From NCBI GenBank assembly GCA_031271905.1, contig JAISUT010000005.1, forward strand, positions 1 through 61,351: a DNA stretch of 61,351 bases, read 5' to 3'. Source of the stretch: Acidobacteriota bacterium (GTDB taxonomy: Bacteria > Acidobacteriota > UBA6911). Below the pieces are notes generated by a model. That model was not told the DNA's origin. It saw only the letters and a program-made list of their open reading frames with translations, and did no database searches. Positions 43,756 through 52,901 of the stretch are shown here, in pieces; position 1 is the first letter of the stretch, and each line of letters starts with the position of its first letter. Made by a program: the position numbers and the translations under genes.

Positions 43756-46224
43756 ATGAGTGATACGCCCACCGGAGAACCCGAAGAAAACGAAAAGCCT
43801 TTCGCGTCCGACACGCCTTTGATCCTGGCGGCGGAACTGCTGCCCGACAACCTGCCGATCCTCGCCATCCGCCCGCGGCCGCTGTTCCCCGGCATCCCGG
43901 TGCCGCTGGAGGTCGGCGCGGAACAGGCGCCGAGCGTGAAGCACGCCGTGGACTTCTGCGCCAAGACCATCGGCATCGTGCTGGTCAAGGACCCGGAGGG
44001 GAACGAGCATCCCGACAACCTGCACCAGGTCGGGGTCGCCGCCAAGATACTGAAAGTGTTCCCCGGCGAGGGCGACTCGGCGAGCATCCTCATCAACTGC
44101 CTCGACCGCTTCCGCGTCAAGGAATACAAGAAGGCGAAGTTCGGGACGCTCGCCCATGTGGAATACCCCCCCGCCGCCGCCCCGACCATCACCGAAGAGC
44201 TGCGCGCCTACGGCATGGCGGTGCTGACGACGTTGAAGGAGCTGGTGAAGATGAACCCCCTCCAGTCCGAGGCGATCAAGATGTTCCTGAGCCGCTCCAC
44301 CTTCGACGATCCGGGGCGGCTGGCGGACTTCGCCGCCAACCTGACCACCGCCAGCGGCGAGGAGCTGCAAGGGGTGTTGGAGACCTTCGACGTGCGCGAG
44401 CGCATCAACAAGGTGCTGGTGCTGCTCAAGCGCGAGGTGGAGATCTCGCGCCTGCACGGGGAGATCAACCGGCAGATCCACGAGAAGATCTCCGGGCAGC
44501 AGAAGGAGTTCTTCCTGAAGGAGCAGTTGAAGGCGATCAAAAAGGAGCTGGGCCTTGAAAAGGAGGGCAAGGCCACCGAGATCGAAAAGTTCCAGGAGCG
44601 GCTCAAGGGGCTGACGCTCAACGCCGAGGCGCAAAAGACGGTCGAGGACGAGCTTGAGAAGTTCCAACTGCTCGAGCCGCACTCGCCCGAATACACCGTG
44701 TCGCGCAACTACCTGGACTGGCTCACGGCGCTGCCGTGGGGCAAGTTCAGCGAGGACTCCTACGACCTGGGGCGGGCGCGCAAGATCCTCGACCGCGACC
44801 ACTACGGCTTGGAAGACGTCAAGGACCGCATCCTGGAGTTCATCGCGGTCGGCAAGCTCAAGGGGGACATCTCCGGCTCCATCCTCTGCCTCATCGGCCC
44901 TCCGGGCGTGGGCAAGACCTCCGTGGGCAAGAGCATCGCCGACGCGCTCGGGCGCACCTTCTACCGCTTCTCGCTGGGGGGCATGCGCGATGAGGCGGAG
45001 ATCAAAGGGCACCGGCGCACATACATCGGCGCGCTCCCCGGCAAGTTCTTGCAGGCGATGAAGACCGCCGGCACGTCCAACCCGCTCATCATGCTGGACG
45101 AGATCGACAAGATCGGCGCGTCGTTCCAAGGCGACCCGGCGTCGGCCCTGCTAGAGGTGCTGGACCCGGAGCAGAACAACAGCTTCCGCGACCATTACCT
45201 CGACGTGCCGTTCGACCTGTCGCACGTGCTGTTCGTCGCCACCGGCAACCAGCTCGACACCATCCCGCGCCCGTTGCTCGACCGCATGGAGGTCATCCGG
45301 CTCTCCGGCTACATCACCGAGGAGAAGCGCGAGATCGCGCGCCGCTACCTGATCCCCAAGACGCTGAAGTCGCACGGCCTGAAAAGCAGCCAGATCGCCA
45401 TCAAGCCCGACGCGCTCAACCACCTGATCGAGGACTACGCGCGCGAGGCGGGGGTCAGGAACCTGGAGAACCTGATCAAGAAGATCGCCCGCAAGGCGGC
45501 GATGGCGATCGTCAAAGGCGGCGACGCACCCGCAGGCAAAGGCGGCAAGGCCGCCGGGAAGGGCGCGCCCGCCGCCAAAGCCCCCGCCAAGATCGTCCTC
45601 GAGAAGAAGGACATCGAGGAATACCTGGGCAAGCCCGCCTTCTCCGCCGACGAGGTGTTCGAGTCCAAGCCGGGCGTGGTGACAGGGCTGGCGTGGACCA
45701 GCATGGGGGGGGCGACCCTGCAGATCGAGGCGACCGCCGTGCAGAGCAAGACCAAGGGGTTCAAGCAGACCGGGCAGTTGGGGGCGGTGATGGTGGAGAG
45801 CTCCGACATCGCCTACTCCTACGTGATGGCGCACCTCGAGGAGTACGGCGCCGACCCGTCCTACTTCGAGGAGCGCTTCGTGCACATCCACGTCCCGGCG
45901 GGGGCGACGCCGAAGGACGGCCCCTCGGCGGGGGTGACGATGGCGACGGCGCTGGTATCGCTGGTGCTGGGCAAGCCCGTGAGGAAGCATCTAGCGATGA
46001 CCGGCGAGTTGACGCTCACCGGGCAGGTGCTCCCCATCGGCGGGGTCAAGGAGAAGGTGATCGCCGCGCGGCGCGTGCGCACCAAGACGCTGATCTTCCC
46101 GGAGGCCAACCGGAAGGACTTCGAGGAGCTGCCGGCGTACTTGAAGAAGGGCTTCTCGGTGCATTTCGCCGCCCGCTTCGAGGACGTGTTCAAGGTCGCC
46201 CTCGGCAAATCCCACGGCAGATGA
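43756..46224 (+). CDS. lon: ATP-dependent protease Lon
   Basis: Lon is a cytoplasmic AAA+ protease that unfolds and degrades damaged and regulatory proteins. The 822-residue protein has the LON substrate-binding N-domain (about 35-235), a coiled-coil region, Walker A GPPGVGKTS (about 381-389), Walker B IMLDEIDKIG, a sensor region and a C-terminal protease domain with S724 (DGPSAGVT) and the partner Lys about 43 residues on (GGVKEKVIAARR). An Ala/Lys/Gly-rich insert (about 590-615, GKGGKAAGKGAPAAKAPAK) between the ATPase and protease parts is not typical. A purine-rich AAGGAGAAGGAG site precedes the ATG. Its stop overlaps a potential ATGA start of the next gene. Confidence 0.97.
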   Translation: MSDTPTGEPEENEKPFASDTPLILAAELLPDNLPILAIRPRPLFPGIPVPLEVGAEQAPSVKHAVDFCAKTIGIVLVKDPEGNEHPDNLHQVGVAAKILKVFPGEGDSASILINCLDRFRVKEYKKAKFGTLAHVEYPPAAAPTITEELRAYGMAVLTTLKELVKMNPLQSEAIKMFLSRSTFDDPGRLADFAANLTTASGEELQGVLETFDVRERINKVLVLLKREVEISRLHGEINRQIHEKISGQQKEFFLKEQLKAIKKELGLEKEGKATEIEKFQERLKGLTLNAEAQKTVEDELEKFQLLEPHSPEYTVSRNYLDWLTALPWGKFSEDSYDLGRARKILDRDHYGLEDVKDRILEFIAVGKLKGDISGSILCLIGPPGVGKTSVGKSIADALGRTFYRFSLGGMRDEAEIKGHRRTYIGALPGKFLQAMKTAGTSNPLIMLDEIDKIGASFQGDPASALLEVLDPEQNNSFRDHYLDVPFDLSHVLFVATGNQLDTIPRPLLDRMEVIRLSGYITEEKREIARRYLIPKTLKSHGLKSSQIAIKPDALNHLIEDYAREAGVRNLENLIKKIARKAAMAIVKGGDAPAGKGGKAAGKGAPAAKAPAKIVLEKKDIEEYLGKPAFSADEVFESKPGVVTGLAWTSMGGATLQIEATAVQSKTKGFKQTGQLGAVMVESSDIAYSYVMAHLEEYGADPSYFEERFVHIHVPAGATPKDGPSAGVTMATALVSLVLGKPVRKHLAMTGELTLTGQVLPIGGVKEKVIAARRVRTKTLIFPEANRKDFEELPAYLKKGFSVHFAARFEDVFKVALGKSHGR

Positions 46225-46259
46225 CGATGCGATCGATGCGGGCGCGTGGAGGCGCTTCG

Positions 46260-46886
46260 ATGGGGGTCGTCGCCGTGGGCGGGCACGCCCGCAAAGTCGG
46301 GAAGACCTCGGTGGCGGAGGGGCTGATCGCCGCCCTGCCGCAATGCCGCTGGACGGCGTTGAAGGTCTCCTCCCACTGGCATCCGCTCGACGGGGACGGC
46401 CGGGACGCGCCTGCGGCCGGCTTCTCCATCGCGGAAGAGGCCGTCCGCGCGGGGGGCGGCCCCGCAGGGGGCGACTCCGCCCGCTTCCTCGCCGCCGGGG
46501 CGCGGCGCGCTTTCTGGGTGCGGGTGCGCGAAGGCTGCATGGCGGCGGCGCTGCCGCAAATCGAAACGCTCGTCGCCCAAGCCCCCTTCGCCCTCGTCGA
46601 GGGGAACGAAGTGTCCGAGCTCGTCCCCGCCGATTTCCGCATCCTGGTCTTGAACTACGGCGTCGCGGAGTTCAAGGAGAGCGCGCGCCGCCTCGTTCCG
46701 CAGGCGGATGCGCTCGTCGCCGTCAGCCCCGCCCCCTCCGCAAGCGACGCCACGCCCCCTCCCCCGCCCCCTTGGCGGGAGTTCGTCCGCGAAGCGGCGA
46801 AGGCCGCGCCGCTGTTTGAAACCGCCGACCCGAAGGCCGTGCCCGCCGCGTTGCTCGACCTGCTCCGATCCCGCCTCTCCCTCTGA
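46260..46886 (+). CDS. P-loop NTPase of MobB-like type
   Basis: The 208-residue protein opens MGVVAVGGHARKVGKTSVAE with a clear P-loop (GGHARKVGKTS), then WTALKVSSHWHP, a GGDSARFLAAGARRAFWVRV segment, ALVEGNEVSELV and DFRILVLNYG. The fold resembles MobB-like or dethiobiotin-synthetase-like NTPases. I associate this particular form with uncharacterised Acidobacteriota proteins, but its job is unknown. The ATG at 46260 follows GGAGG and matches the expected N-terminus; an ATG at 46221 overlapping the lon stop (ATGA) would add 13 residues. It is probably co-transcribed with lon. Confidence 0.72.
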   Translation: MGVVAVGGHARKVGKTSVAEGLIAALPQCRWTALKVSSHWHPLDGDGRDAPAAGFSIAEEAVRAGGGPAGGDSARFLAAGARRAFWVRVREGCMAAALPQIETLVAQAPFALVEGNEVSELVPADFRILVLNYGVAEFKESARRLVPQADALVAVSPAPSASDATPPPPPPWREFVREAAKAAPLFETADPKAVPAALLDLLRSRLSL

Positions 46887-46991
46887 AGTCCCCGAGGCCT
46901 TCGCGCACATTTTGGAACCCGGCGCGCGGATTGCCGTTATTTAGCCCCGAAGTTCGATAGTGGGATTTCGACTCTTGCTTAGGAGGTCAAC

Positions 46992-47894
46992 ATGAAGCTT
47001 ATGGATTTTTCGGGAACCCGCCGTCTCCGCCGCCCCCTGGCATGGGGCGCGTTGTTGCTTTGCCTGTCGGCGCTGGCGTCAACGCCCGCCGCCAGCGCGC
47101 AGAACATGCGGTTGTTCCAAACGACGACAGGCAATTCCAGCGGCGCCTACCTGGGCGTCACGATGCAGGACGTGACGGCGAAAGACGTGGCGGATTACCG
47201 GCTCGCCGAGGAGAAGGGGGTCATCGTCCGTTCGGTGCAGAAGGGGAGCCCCGCCGAGGCGGCCGCGGTCAAAGAGGACGATGTCATCCTGGAATTCGCC
47301 GGACAACAGGTCGCATCGTCGTTCCAATTGTCCCGCATCGTGCAGGAGACCCCGGTCGGGCGCAAGGTGGCGCTGGTGGTCAGCCGTGACGGGAAGCGCG
47401 TGAACCTGAGCGCGACGCTCGAAGCGAGGGAGCCGTCCCGCGCCGGGAACGCCCCGGAGGGCGTCGAGGACTTCCTCGAGCCGTTCCGCTCCCGCAACTT
47501 CCAGTTCGGGCTGCGCCCGCAAACACCCGACCGCAACCGCTCCGACAACCGCAGGGACGGCCAGGACGACGCGGGGCGGACGCGCGCCGGCAGGCCGCAA
47601 CTCGGCGTCCAGGTGCAGGCGTTGAGCGGGCAACTGGCGGACTACCTGGGGGTGGAGGGTAAAAAGGGCGCGCTGGTCACGTCGGTGGCGAGCGGCTCGG
47701 CGAGCGAAGGCAAGCTGAAGGCGGGGGACGTCATCGTCGGCGTCGGGGAAGATGACATCGACGGCCCCGAAGCCCTGACCCGCGCCGTGCGCAACGCCTC
47801 AGGGCAGGTCACGGTGAAGATCGTCAGGGACAAGAAGCCCGTCTCCGTCAAGATCGACCTTCCCGACGGGGGCGCGAAAGACTACCGCCTCTGA
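46992..47894 (+). CDS. Secreted protein with two PDZ domains
   Basis: The 300-residue protein has a signal peptide (about 1-37, ending ASAQ) and two PDZ domains: about 50-140 (SSGAYLGVTMQDV, KGSPAEAAAVKEDDVILEFA) and about 200-295 (PQLGVQVQALSGQL, AGDVIVGVGEDDIDGPEALT). The arrangement copies the C-terminal half of DegP/DegQ but there is no trypsin-like domain, so it is probably a scaffold or regulator in the periplasm. A strong AGGAGG site precedes the ATG. The downstream SUMF1-like gene starts about 70 bases later on the same strand. Confidence 0.88.
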   Translation: MKLMDFSGTRRLRRPLAWGALLLCLSALASTPAASAQNMRLFQTTTGNSSGAYLGVTMQDVTAKDVADYRLAEEKGVIVRSVQKGSPAEAAAVKEDDVILEFAGQQVASSFQLSRIVQETPVGRKVALVVSRDGKRVNLSATLEAREPSRAGNAPEGVEDFLEPFRSRNFQFGLRPQTPDRNRSDNRRDGQDDAGRTRAGRPQLGVQVQALSGQLADYLGVEGKKGALVTSVASGSASEGKLKAGDVIVGVGEDDIDGPEALTRAVRNASGQVTVKIVRDKKPVSVKIDLPDGGAKDYRL

Positions 47895-47962
47895 CCTTGG
47901 CGGCGGCAGAAAAATTTCACACCATGTGCGCGTCCGCCGATAAGGTTCGACGGGGGTGCGGT

Positions 47963-48859
47963 GTGCGAAAGATACTGATGCTTGGCGTTGCGCTGTTGTG
48001 CCTGACGGCTTTGGGCGCGGGGCAGAACCCGCCCCCAAAGCCCAAGGCGGCCCCGGCGGCAAAGGCGGAGCCCGCAGCCAAGGCGTCCGCCGCGCCTGCG
48101 CCCCCGACGACCTCGACAGCCCCGGCGGCTCCAGCAGCCAAGGCCGCCCCTCGACCGGCGGTCCCCTCCCCCCTCGACATGCCGATGATCCGCGTGGAGG
48201 GGGGCGTCTACTACATGGGCTGCTCCGCAGAGCAGGGGGAGCTGGGCAAAGAGTGCGCGGAGGACGAGAACCCTCAACGCGAAGTGACCCTGGGCGCCTT
48301 CGAGATCGGCAAGTACGAGGTGACGCAAGGGCTGTGGAAGGCGGTGATGCGTTACAACTCCTCCCGGTTCAAGGGGGACGACCTGCCGGTGGAGAACGTC
48401 GCCTGGGACGAGGTGCAGACGTTCTTGCGCAAGCTCAACGCCTTGACGGGCAAGTCTTACCGACTGCCCACCGAGGCGGAGTGGGAATACGCCGCGCGCG
48501 GCGGTGTCGCCAGCAAGTCATACAAATACAGCGGCGGCGACGAGCTGGGCGAGGTGGGGTGGTATGCGGGGAACAGCGGGAAGTCCACCCACGCCGCAGG
48601 CTCCGCCGAACGGGCGAACGAGCTGGGCATCCATGACATGAGCGGCAACGTCTGGGAGTGGTGCCAAGACTGGTACGGCGCCTATCCGAAGGCGGCGGCC
48701 TCCAACCCCCGCGGGGTGCCGCCGGCGTCGTACCGCGTGTTGCGCGGCGGCGCCTGGGACAGCGTGGAGGACAAGTGCCGCACGAGCACGCGCTACTTCG
48801 CCGCGCCGGGGACGCCGCAAGCCTTCATCGGCTTTCGTCTGGCGCGGACGCTACCGTGA
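47963..48859 (+). CDS. Exported SUMF1/formylglycine-generating-enzyme-fold protein
   Basis: The 298-residue protein has a signal peptide, a long Pro/Ala/Lys linker (about 22-72) and a SUMF1 domain (about 75-298). Landmarks are YMGCSAEQGE, FEIGKYEVTQGLWKAVM, YRLPTEAEWEYAARGG, SGNVWEWCQDWYGAYP, RVLRGGAWDSVEDKCR and IGFRLARTL. The catalytic Cys pair of true formylglycine-generating enzymes is not complete, so binding rather than sulfatase activation is likely. The start is uncertain: GTG at 47963 gives a normal signal peptide, and ATG at 47978 is the alternative. The 3' end overlaps a gene on the other strand by 35 bases. Confidence 0.83.
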   Translation: MRKILMLGVALLCLTALGAGQNPPPKPKAAPAAKAEPAAKASAAPAPPTTSTAPAAPAAKAAPRPAVPSPLDMPMIRVEGGVYYMGCSAEQGELGKECAEDENPQREVTLGAFEIGKYEVTQGLWKAVMRYNSSRFKGDDLPVENVAWDEVQTFLRKLNALTGKSYRLPTEAEWEYAARGGVASKSYKYSGGDELGEVGWYAGNSGKSTHAAGSAERANELGIHDMSGNVWEWCQDWYGAYPKAAASNPRGVPPASYRVLRGGAWDSVEDKCRTSTRYFAAPGTPQAFIGFRLARTLP

Positions 48860-49193
48860 CCTCCGGGGTCTTGACGTCGATCTCCAGCGCCACCCCGTCC
48901 AAGGTCACGTCGTTCTTCTTCGTCTTCCCCAGCTTCATCTGAACCCGGACGATGGAATAGCGGGAGAGGTCTTTGAACTCGGCGTCCTTGCCGTCCACCG
49001 TGATCTTCGCCGAGGAGGCGTCGAGCAGGAACTTCCCTTGGTCGGAAAACCGGGAGACCAAGATCAGCTTCTCCGATTCGGAGAGCGACAACAGCCTGTA
49101 GCCGCCCGACTCCACCGCCGTCGCGACCGCCGCCGCCATCACCGCCAACCAAGCCCCAACACACAGTGGGAGGAAAACCTTGTTCCGCATCAT
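48825..49193 (-). CDS. Small exported protein of unknown function
   Basis: The 122-residue product has a signal peptide (about 1-27, LAVMAAAVATAVES) and a short beta-rich domain with LSESEKLILVSRFSDQGKFL, KITVDGKDAEFKDL and IVRVQMKLGKTKKNDVTLDG. I recognise no family. The double ATG at 49193 follows an AGGGGG site. Its 3' end overlaps the SUMF1-like gene tail by 35 bases (convergent). A possible role in the envelope is suggested only by its signal peptide. Confidence 0.65.
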   Translation of the reverse strand: MMRNKVFLPLCVGAWLAVMAAAVATAVESGGYRLLSLSESEKLILVSRFSDQGKFLLDASSAKITVDGKDAEFKDLSRYSIVRVQMKLGKTKKNDVTLDGVALEIDVKTPEVTVASAPDESR

Positions 49194-49353
49194 ACCCCCT
49201 CGCGTCATCGTCGCACGTCCGCCGCCCCGACCGCCGCCCGTCGCTGACCATTGGATGGCGGCACGGATCGCAAAGTTCAAGATAGCATAAATTTTATACG
49301 CGTCTTTACGATATGTAATAATGGATTTTTTTACGACGTCTCGGAGGGGATGA

Positions 49354-50586
49354 GTGCGAAGAGTGTTCGATATGCTGGTCGGCGCCTTGGTCTGCGGCGC
49401 GATGTGGTCGCCTGCGGCGTCCGCGACTGCGGCGGAGCCCGCGAAAATGCTGATCCTCCCCTTCAGCGGGCCGTCGCGGGGGGACGGCCTGTGGTTGGGG
49501 GAGGGGGTGGCGCTCTCGCTCGCCGGGCAACTGTCCGGCGGCGACTTGCAGGTGTTCCAACGGGGGGACGTGGAGGAGCTGCTGGAGGAGAACGGCCTCC
49601 CCGTCGGGGCGCCGTTGAGCAGGGGGAGCATGATCTACGTCGCAGGCCGCGCCGGCGCCGACTTCGCCATCCTCGGGAATTTCACGGTGGCGGGCGCGAC
49701 GGACGGCGGCGGCAAGGTGAAGCTCGCCGCGCGTGCATTGGAGATGAAGACCCTGAAGTCGGGCAACGAGCTCGCCGTCTCCGGGCCGCTCGCCAACCTG
49801 CCTGAGCTGGAGAACGAACTGGCGTGGTTGCTCTACACCGGCACCGGCGCCGCCCGCCCCCTTTCCCGCGAGCAGTTCCGCGAGCGGACGCGCAAGGCGC
49901 CCAACGCCGCCTACGCCAGCTACGTCCAGAGCCTGCTGGCGCCGAGCGAGGCGAACCAGCTCAAACTGCTGGAGAAGGCGATCAAAGACTACCCCGACTT
50001 CCCGGAGGCGCATTTCCAGATGGGGCGGCTCCATTACCGGAACCGGGACTACGAGAAGGCGCTGCCGCACCTGCAATACGGGATGAAGATCCCCGGCATG
50101 CGCCATCGCAGCGGCTTTTTGATCGGAACCTGCCATTTGCAATCGGGGCGGACGGACGAGGCGGTCAAGACCTACAAGCAGATACTGAGCTGGGCGCGGC
50201 GTCCGGCGGTGCTGAACAACCTGGCGGTCGCCTACGTCCGCAACGGCGACGACACTTCGGCGCTGCACACGCTGCTGGAGGCGCGGGGGGCGGCGCCCGC
50301 CGACTCCACCGTCGCCATGAACCTGGCGATCACACGCTACCTGCTGGGGAATTCCGAGGCTGCGGTCGAATCGCTGGAAGACGCGATCAAGGCGCACCCC
50401 GGGAACGGGATGCTCTACTTCGTCGCGTCGTTCCTGATGGAGGCTGTCGGGGACGAGATCCAGGCGTCGGAGGACGCCGCCAAAGCGATACACCTCGGCA
50501 TCCCGGTCGAAAAACTCCAACAGGAGCCGCCCAAGACGTGGATGCGCGTCATATCGACCTGGGCGGGCGGCGAGGAGGAGCCGTAA
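49354..50586 (+). CDS. Exported tetratricopeptide-repeat protein with FlgO-like N-terminal domain
   Basis: The 410-residue protein has a signal peptide (about 1-27), an N-terminal alpha/beta domain (about 30-165; AKMLILPFSGPSRGDGLWLG and a GADFAILGNFTVAG strand) that resembles FlgO/CsgG-like periplasmic domains, and TPR units (about 185-390): FPEAHFQMGRLHYRNRDYEK, VLNNLAVAYVRNGDDTSALH, VAMNLAITRYLLGNSEAAVE. Translation begins at GTG 49354 following GGAGGGG. It stands alone and converges with the double-cubane reductase gene. Confidence 0.82.
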   Translation: MRRVFDMLVGALVCGAMWSPAASATAAEPAKMLILPFSGPSRGDGLWLGEGVALSLAGQLSGGDLQVFQRGDVEELLEENGLPVGAPLSRGSMIYVAGRAGADFAILGNFTVAGATDGGGKVKLAARALEMKTLKSGNELAVSGPLANLPELENELAWLLYTGTGAARPLSREQFRERTRKAPNAAYASYVQSLLAPSEANQLKLLEKAIKDYPDFPEAHFQMGRLHYRNRDYEKALPHLQYGMKIPGMRHRSGFLIGTCHLQSGRTDEAVKTYKQILSWARRPAVLNNLAVAYVRNGDDTSALHTLLEARGAAPADSTVAMNLAITRYLLGNSEAAVESLEDAIKAHPGNGMLYFVASFLMEAVGDEIQASEDAAKAIHLGIPVEKLQQEPPKTWMRVISTWAGGEEEP

Positions 50587-50621
50587 AGGGGGGTGCCGTC
50601 CGCCCTGCCTGCGCCCCCGCC

Positions 50622-51794
50622 CTATTTGCGCACCTGCCCGAACAGCGCCTCCAGCCGCAGCCGGATGCGCTCCACGTCGCCCGTCGAATAGTCGGTCTCG
50701 ACCTTGAGGAACGGCAGCCCGTGCCGCTCCCGCACATGCGCCCCCACCCGGTGCGACTCGATGTTGAAGGTGTGGCACGCCTGCAAGACCACGTCCACCG
50801 CCACGTCGGGGGCGTAGCGGGCGACGAGGTCGTCGATGCCCTCGATGCGCAGGTCGTTCGGGGTCATGCACGAACAGGGGACGGTCAGATAGGCGCGGGC
50901 GACCGCCGCCAGCGGATCCGGCGTCCCTTCCTCGAACTGGATCCGGAAGGGCTTCATGCCGCTGCACCCCTCCAGCCCCACGACCACGCCCCCCAGCTCC
51001 TCGATGACCCGGAACACCTTCGCCGAGTCGCCGTTGACCGGGCAGCCGGTCACCAGCACCCGCGGAGAGCGGGCGTCGCCGAAGCCCCGCCCCGCATTGA
51101 CGCGCCCGTCGAGCCGCTCGAACACCGGGGCGAGGAACGCCTCCAGCTCCGGCAACGTCGCGACCTGCGCCACGGCGATGACGTCGTACATCTCGCTCCA
51201 GCTCACCGCCGGGGGGGTGTGGGCGACGTAGTCGAAAAAGCGCAGCATCAGGCGGTTCTTCGCGTTGGTCTCCCGCAACTCGCGCTCGACCGCCTCGTCG
51301 GCGATCGTCGTCTCCAGCGTCTCTTCCAGAAACGACTTCAACTTGCGGAGCACCGCCTCCCAATGCGCCTGCGCCTGTGCGCCCTCCGGCATCTGGGGCA
51401 GGTCGCAGACGTGCATCGGCTTCACCGAGGCGATCAGCTCGTACATCTTCTTCTTGCCGTCGCAGGTGGTCTCGGCGACCACGGCCTCCGCCAGCTTGAA
51501 GAAGGGGCAGGTGTCGGTGGCGATGAAGCCGTAGCTCGACTTGATGAGAGGGCAGAGGTTGGCGGGCAGCACCTTCTCCGCCTCCGGTATCGTCTTGTTC
51601 GCGTAGGCGCAGAGGGTGATCGGCACCGCGCCCGCCGCGCGGATCAGCTCCACGGGGGCGTAGGTGCAGTACACGCCCACCCCCCTCACGCCGGACTCGC
51701 GCTTCTCCAGCAGTCGCGCCAGCGAGCGTTTGAGCGGCAGCCCGGTGTATTCGTCGTCGATGAGGGGCGCGAGTGGTTCGACAGGTTGCGTCAT
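50622..51794 (-). CDS. Double-cubane-type / 2-hydroxyacyl-CoA dehydratase-like anaerobic reductase
   Basis: The 390-residue protein belongs to the HgdB/HgdC-like iron-sulfur family: GVGVYCTYAPVELIRAAGAV at the front, then NLCPLIKSSYGF, TDTCPFFKLAEAVVAETTCD, VLVTGCPVN and VPCSCMTPND with a final QACHTFNIESH. The evenly spaced Cys residues are those that bind [4Fe-4S] or a double cubane. True dehydratases need two such subunits and an ATP activator; here it is single, as in the double-cubane-cluster anaerobic reductases. It shares a strand with yedF 51 bases upstream, and I recall such reductases near selenium genes in clostridia. The substrate is unknown. Confidence 0.82.
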   Translation of the reverse strand: MTQPVEPLAPLIDDEYTGLPLKRSLARLLEKRESGVRGVGVYCTYAPVELIRAAGAVPITLCAYANKTIPEAEKVLPANLCPLIKSSYGFIATDTCPFFKLAEAVVAETTCDGKKKMYELIASVKPMHVCDLPQMPEGAQAQAHWEAVLRKLKSFLEETLETTIADEAVERELRETNAKNRLMLRFFDYVAHTPPAVSWSEMYDVIAVAQVATLPELEAFLAPVFERLDGRVNAGRGFGDARSPRVLVTGCPVNGDSAKVFRVIEELGGVVVGLEGCSGMKPFRIQFEEGTPDPLAAVARAYLTVPCSCMTPNDLRIEGIDDLVARYAPDVAVDVVLQACHTFNIESHRVGAHVRERHGLPFLKVETDYSTGDVERIRLRLEALFGQVRK

Positions 51795-51845
51795 GATGGC
51801 AGTCTCCTTCCGTCAATCAAAAAAAGCAAAGAAATCAAAAGGCGC

Positions 51846-52448
51846 CTAGATGGTGATCACCTTGCCGGCGCGCAACCAGGCTTCGGCGATGGCGTACATG
51901 TTGGACACCTCGCCGACGGCGAGTTTCTCCTTGAGCCCGAAATGCCCCAGGCAGGTGCCGCAGACCAGGAGCTGAGCCCCCTTCGCCGCGAGCGCCCGCA
52001 AGTCTTCCAGCACCGGGGAGCCTTCGACGGCGAGCTTGACGCCGCTGTTGAAGAACACCAAGGTGTCGGGCTGCGGTGCGACCTCCCCCAGCGTGTGCAG
52101 GAACGTGCGCACCAGGAGCTGTCCCAGCTCCTGGTCGCCGCGCCCCATGCAGTCGCTGGGGATGGTCAGCACCAGCGGCCCGGCCGGGCCGCCCCCCGCG
52201 CAAGCGACGGGCGCCTCCGGCGCGTCCGCCAGCGCCCCTTCCCCGGCGATGGCGAGGTAGATGCCGTCGGCGCGCTTCTCGCGCGTCACCTTGAAGCCCT
52301 CCTTCTCCGCCATGCGGGTCACGTTCTGCTCGGCGGTCTCGTTATCGACGATGGCCGTGAGGCGGGCGTGGTCTTTCAGCGCCTTGCGGGTGAGCAACAC
52401 GGGTTGCGGGCAGGCGAGCCCGCGCGCGTCCACTATCTTTTCCGACAT
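51846..52448 (-). CDS. yedF: Selenium-metabolism sulfurtransferase-like protein YedF
   Basis: The 200-residue protein fuses a TusA-like domain (about 1-70, ARGLACPQPVLLTRKALKDH, conserved Cys about 13) to a DsrE-like domain (about 90-200, VLTIPSDCMGRGDQELGQLL, FFNSGVKLAV and CGTCLGHFGL). This two-domain form is the 'selenium metabolism protein YedF', found mainly in bacteria that use selenium. The start at ATG 52448 has AAGGAGG five bases upstream. It is followed by the double-cubane-like reductase and, about 3 kb away, by the predicted selenocysteine protein. Its biochemical role, possibly Se or S carrier, is not established. Confidence 0.88.
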   Translation of the reverse strand: MSEKIVDARGLACPQPVLLTRKALKDHARLTAIVDNETAEQNVTRMAEKEGFKVTREKRADGIYLAIAGEGALADAPEAPVACAGGGPAGPLVLTIPSDCMGRGDQELGQLLVRTFLHTLGEVAPQPDTLVFFNSGVKLAVEGSPVLEDLRALAAKGAQLLVCGTCLGHFGLKEKLAVGEVSNMYAIAEAWLRAGKVITI

Positions 52449-52901
52449 AGATGCCTCCTTACAAATGGTTCGTAATCGCAACAATGGGTCGAATGGATCA
52501 AGCCGGCGCTTCACGCACCGGAGCAAGGTGCCGGGGCGGGGTTTCCGCCCCGCACCCCCACGCCCTGTGAATCGTTCACTTGGGGGAAACCTTAGATTGC
52601 AAAGATTGCAACGGCACGCCGACGCCGAGGCCGCCGGACTCAGGTGAAGCCCAGCGTCGGGGATGGGAAGCAGCATATGGCAAACCGTCTCTTGTCCATA
52701 CGCGGACGATTCTGCCACCGAACGGGGGAAAAGCAAAGATGATTTTTCATGAGGGGGGGATGAGGGGGGATGGAAGGGAACCTCTAAAAACCCCGGATAA
52801 CAGCGCCAGCGCCATGTCTGCGAGCTTTTAGAGGCTCCCTGAAGAGCGAGGGGGAGGGGCGGGACGCCAGCCCCTCCCTCCGGCACCTGCTCAAGACCGC
52901 C
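52449..52901. other. Gene-free region between yedF and the TolC-like gene
   Basis: About 450 bases without a supported gene. It holds dispersed element copy C (52776-52839), about 330 bases upstream of yedF, and otherwise low-complexity G-rich sequence. The yedF promoter probably lies here. Confidence 0.5.
52776..52839 (-). repeat. Dispersed ~64-bp element, copy C
   Basis: The ends GGGAACCTCTAAAA and TTTTAGAGGCTCCC are inverted repeats with one mismatch, the cleanest termini of the four copies. Read on the minus strand it contains CTCGCAGACATGGCGC and TCCGGGGTTTTTAGAGG like copies A, B and D. Its orientation points toward yedF. Confidence 0.8.
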
